Shown here in pieces: positions 31,029 through 32,018 of a stretch of 32,018 nucleotides of DNA. Under the pieces are notes generated by a model that searched no databases, was not told the DNA's origin, and was given only the letters and a program-made list of their open reading frames with translations. The translations under genes were made by a program, and so were the position numbers. Each line of letters opens with the position of its first letter. The stretch's first letter is position 1. The stretch comes from Paludibacteraceae bacterium (GTDB taxonomy: Bacteria > Bacteroidota > Bacteroidia > Bacteroidales > Paludibacteraceae): the NCBI GenBank assembly GCA_024689005.1, contig JAILDU010000036.1, positions 1-32,018 of the forward strand, written 5' to 3'.

Positions 31029-32018
31029 CTAATCAAACATGGCAATTATCATCGCAAAAAGTCCAAATAAAAATGGTAACCACCCCCATGAAGCTAAATA
31101 AATTTGCAACACCTCTAAACCATTCATTTTCTCTGAACCATAAAACCGATATGAAGTAGACATAGTCTTGTAACCACTTTTCTGCGTTCTGCCTACTTTG
31201 CATCGATAACAACCTATCGGGAATAGAACTATAAAGAAACACACAAATTCATACGATACGCATGAGCCGCCAACCCATCTAAAACCACCCAGCATTGTTG
31301 TACCTATATTGTTAGTAGTACCCAAACTACCAGGAGATGCACCATTTGATGGAGGCAATTTAAATGGCTTGTTATTGATATAGCCTTGTAGCAATTTTCC
31401 TATATAAATAGCTAAAGTGCCGCCAAAATACATCCAACCTCCTATAAAGAAATCCTCTCTACCTCCGCGCAAATTCTTTGCTTCAGGTATCATAGTCAGA
31501 AGAACAATAAATATAATTACAGCGGCAGCTGCAGCAATTGACCAAAATATTCCCGGCTCTTTCCATATCGAATTCTTGTCTGGGGTGATTATCTCATTAC
31601 CCTTTTTGATTTTCTCCTCCTCAGCAATCTGGAACCCTGCTAGTTTCAATAAAATCTCATTTTTAAATTGCTGTACCTCCTTTTCTTTCTTTTCTTTGTC
31701 ATAATTAGGATTTGGTTCACCACATATGGGACAAACCTTATGTGTATTATCGTCGTACCGATGACCGCACTTATGCAGTTCGACTTCTTGAAACTGGACT
31801 TCAGATACATTTGACGCATCCTTTTTATCGCTCGATAATATCGTCGGAGCAGTATTATTAGTTCTAGAGACAGATGAAGTTTTAGGCAATGCCGTTATTT
31901 GCTTAGTGGGAAAAGGAATCGTCTCTCCATTAATTTGTATTGTTGCCTTTGGCAAATCGTAAACTCCTTCTTTATGACAAACACAAGAATACTTATAACT
32001 CACATGATATGTAGGAGA
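31029..32018 (-). CDS. Zinc-ribbon protein with several membrane helices, 5' end outside the window
   Basis: The frame is open to the right edge. The first possible start inside is GTG 32003, but five further sense codons precede it, so the gene probably begins beyond the window. Counted from that GTG: Cys7/Cys9 near the start; a second cysteine cluster CGHRY...CPICGEP (Cys79, His81, Cys91, Cys94); a Lys/Glu-rich, probably coiled-coil stretch (about 102-135); and four hydrophobic segments (about 154-171, 188-205, 252-268, 303-322). It appears to be an integral membrane protein with a cytoplasmic zinc-binding head. The function is unknown. It leads the AT-rich minus-strand cluster with the 88-residue zinc-ribbon protein and the interrupted gene. 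Confidence 0.7.
   Translation of the reverse strand, partial: SPTYHVSYKYSCVCHKEGVYDLPKATIQINGETIPFPTKQITALPKTSSVSRTNNTAPTILSSDKKDASNVSEVQFQEVELHKCGHRYDDNTHKVCPICGEPNPNYDKEKKEKEVQQFKNEILLKLAGFQIAEEEKIKKGNEIITPDKNSIWKEPGIFWSIAAAAAVIIFIVLLTMIPEAKNLRGGREDFFIGGWMYFGGTLAIYIGKLLQGYINNKPFKLPPSNGASPGSLGTTNNIGTTMLGGFRWVGGSCVSYEFVCFFIVLFPIGCYRCKVGRTQKSGYKTMSTSYRFYGSEKMNGLEVLQIYLASWGWLPFLFGLFAMIIAMFD

Noticed and set aside
29372..32018. Integrated element with att sites at tRNA-His
   Set aside because: No second copy of the tRNA 3' end and no integrase is visible in the window. Only an AT-rich island is supported.

Overview
The window looks like a chromosomal piece of a Bacteroidales bacterium, probably an uncultured gut or rumen-type lineage. 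The evidence is six promoters of the Bacteroidetes type (TTG, exactly 20 bp, then TAnnTTTG), A-rich start regions mostly without Shine-Dalgarno sequences, C-terminal tails of the type IX secretion (T9SS, Por) kind, a PG_1098-type methyltransferase and class III nucleotide reduction. No rRNA is present, so the genus cannot be fixed.

Left part (1-6139, + strand): a 67-residue lipoprotein with an unusually strong Shine-Dalgarno sequence and a terminator, then a two-gene operon of secreted GH13 starch-degrading enzymes. The first is a multidomain alpha-amylase with duplicated starch-binding modules. The second has a debranching/pullulanase-like layout. Both end in sorting-type tails, and no SusC/SusD pair is in view.

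Middle-left (6141-11332, - strand): a compact operon read from the tsaD promoter: tsaD, an exosortase-family integral membrane protein, a two-domain GT2 glycosyltransferase, a SpoIID/LytB-domain protein and a PG_1098-type SAM methyltransferase. Genes abut or overlap. The SpoIID-like gene carries an in-frame heptanucleotide tandem repeat that could make it phase-variable.

Centre (11417-15573, + strand): a lipoprotein of unknown function behind a leader with 11-bp repeats, then nrdD-nrdG (anaerobic ribonucleotide reductase and its radical-SAM activase) behind an AT-rich region with three DnaA-box-like motifs.

Right-centre (15697-29051, - strand): a two-gene operon of an outer-membrane beta-barrel protein and a 4107-residue T9SS-type surface protein. 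The giant protein consists of about 70 modules of roughly 55 residues. They are organised in nested super-repeats: three tandem copies of an eight-module, ~423-residue block, then ~175-residue and 160-residue three-module blocks. This is the most striking object in the window.

Right end: a tRNA-His gene with two acceptor-stem mismatches, a 0.5-kb non-coding stretch with a possible structured RNA, then an AT-rich minus-strand cluster of zinc-ribbon/transmembrane proteins. One cluster member is interrupted by two in-frame stop codons. The cluster runs off the right edge.
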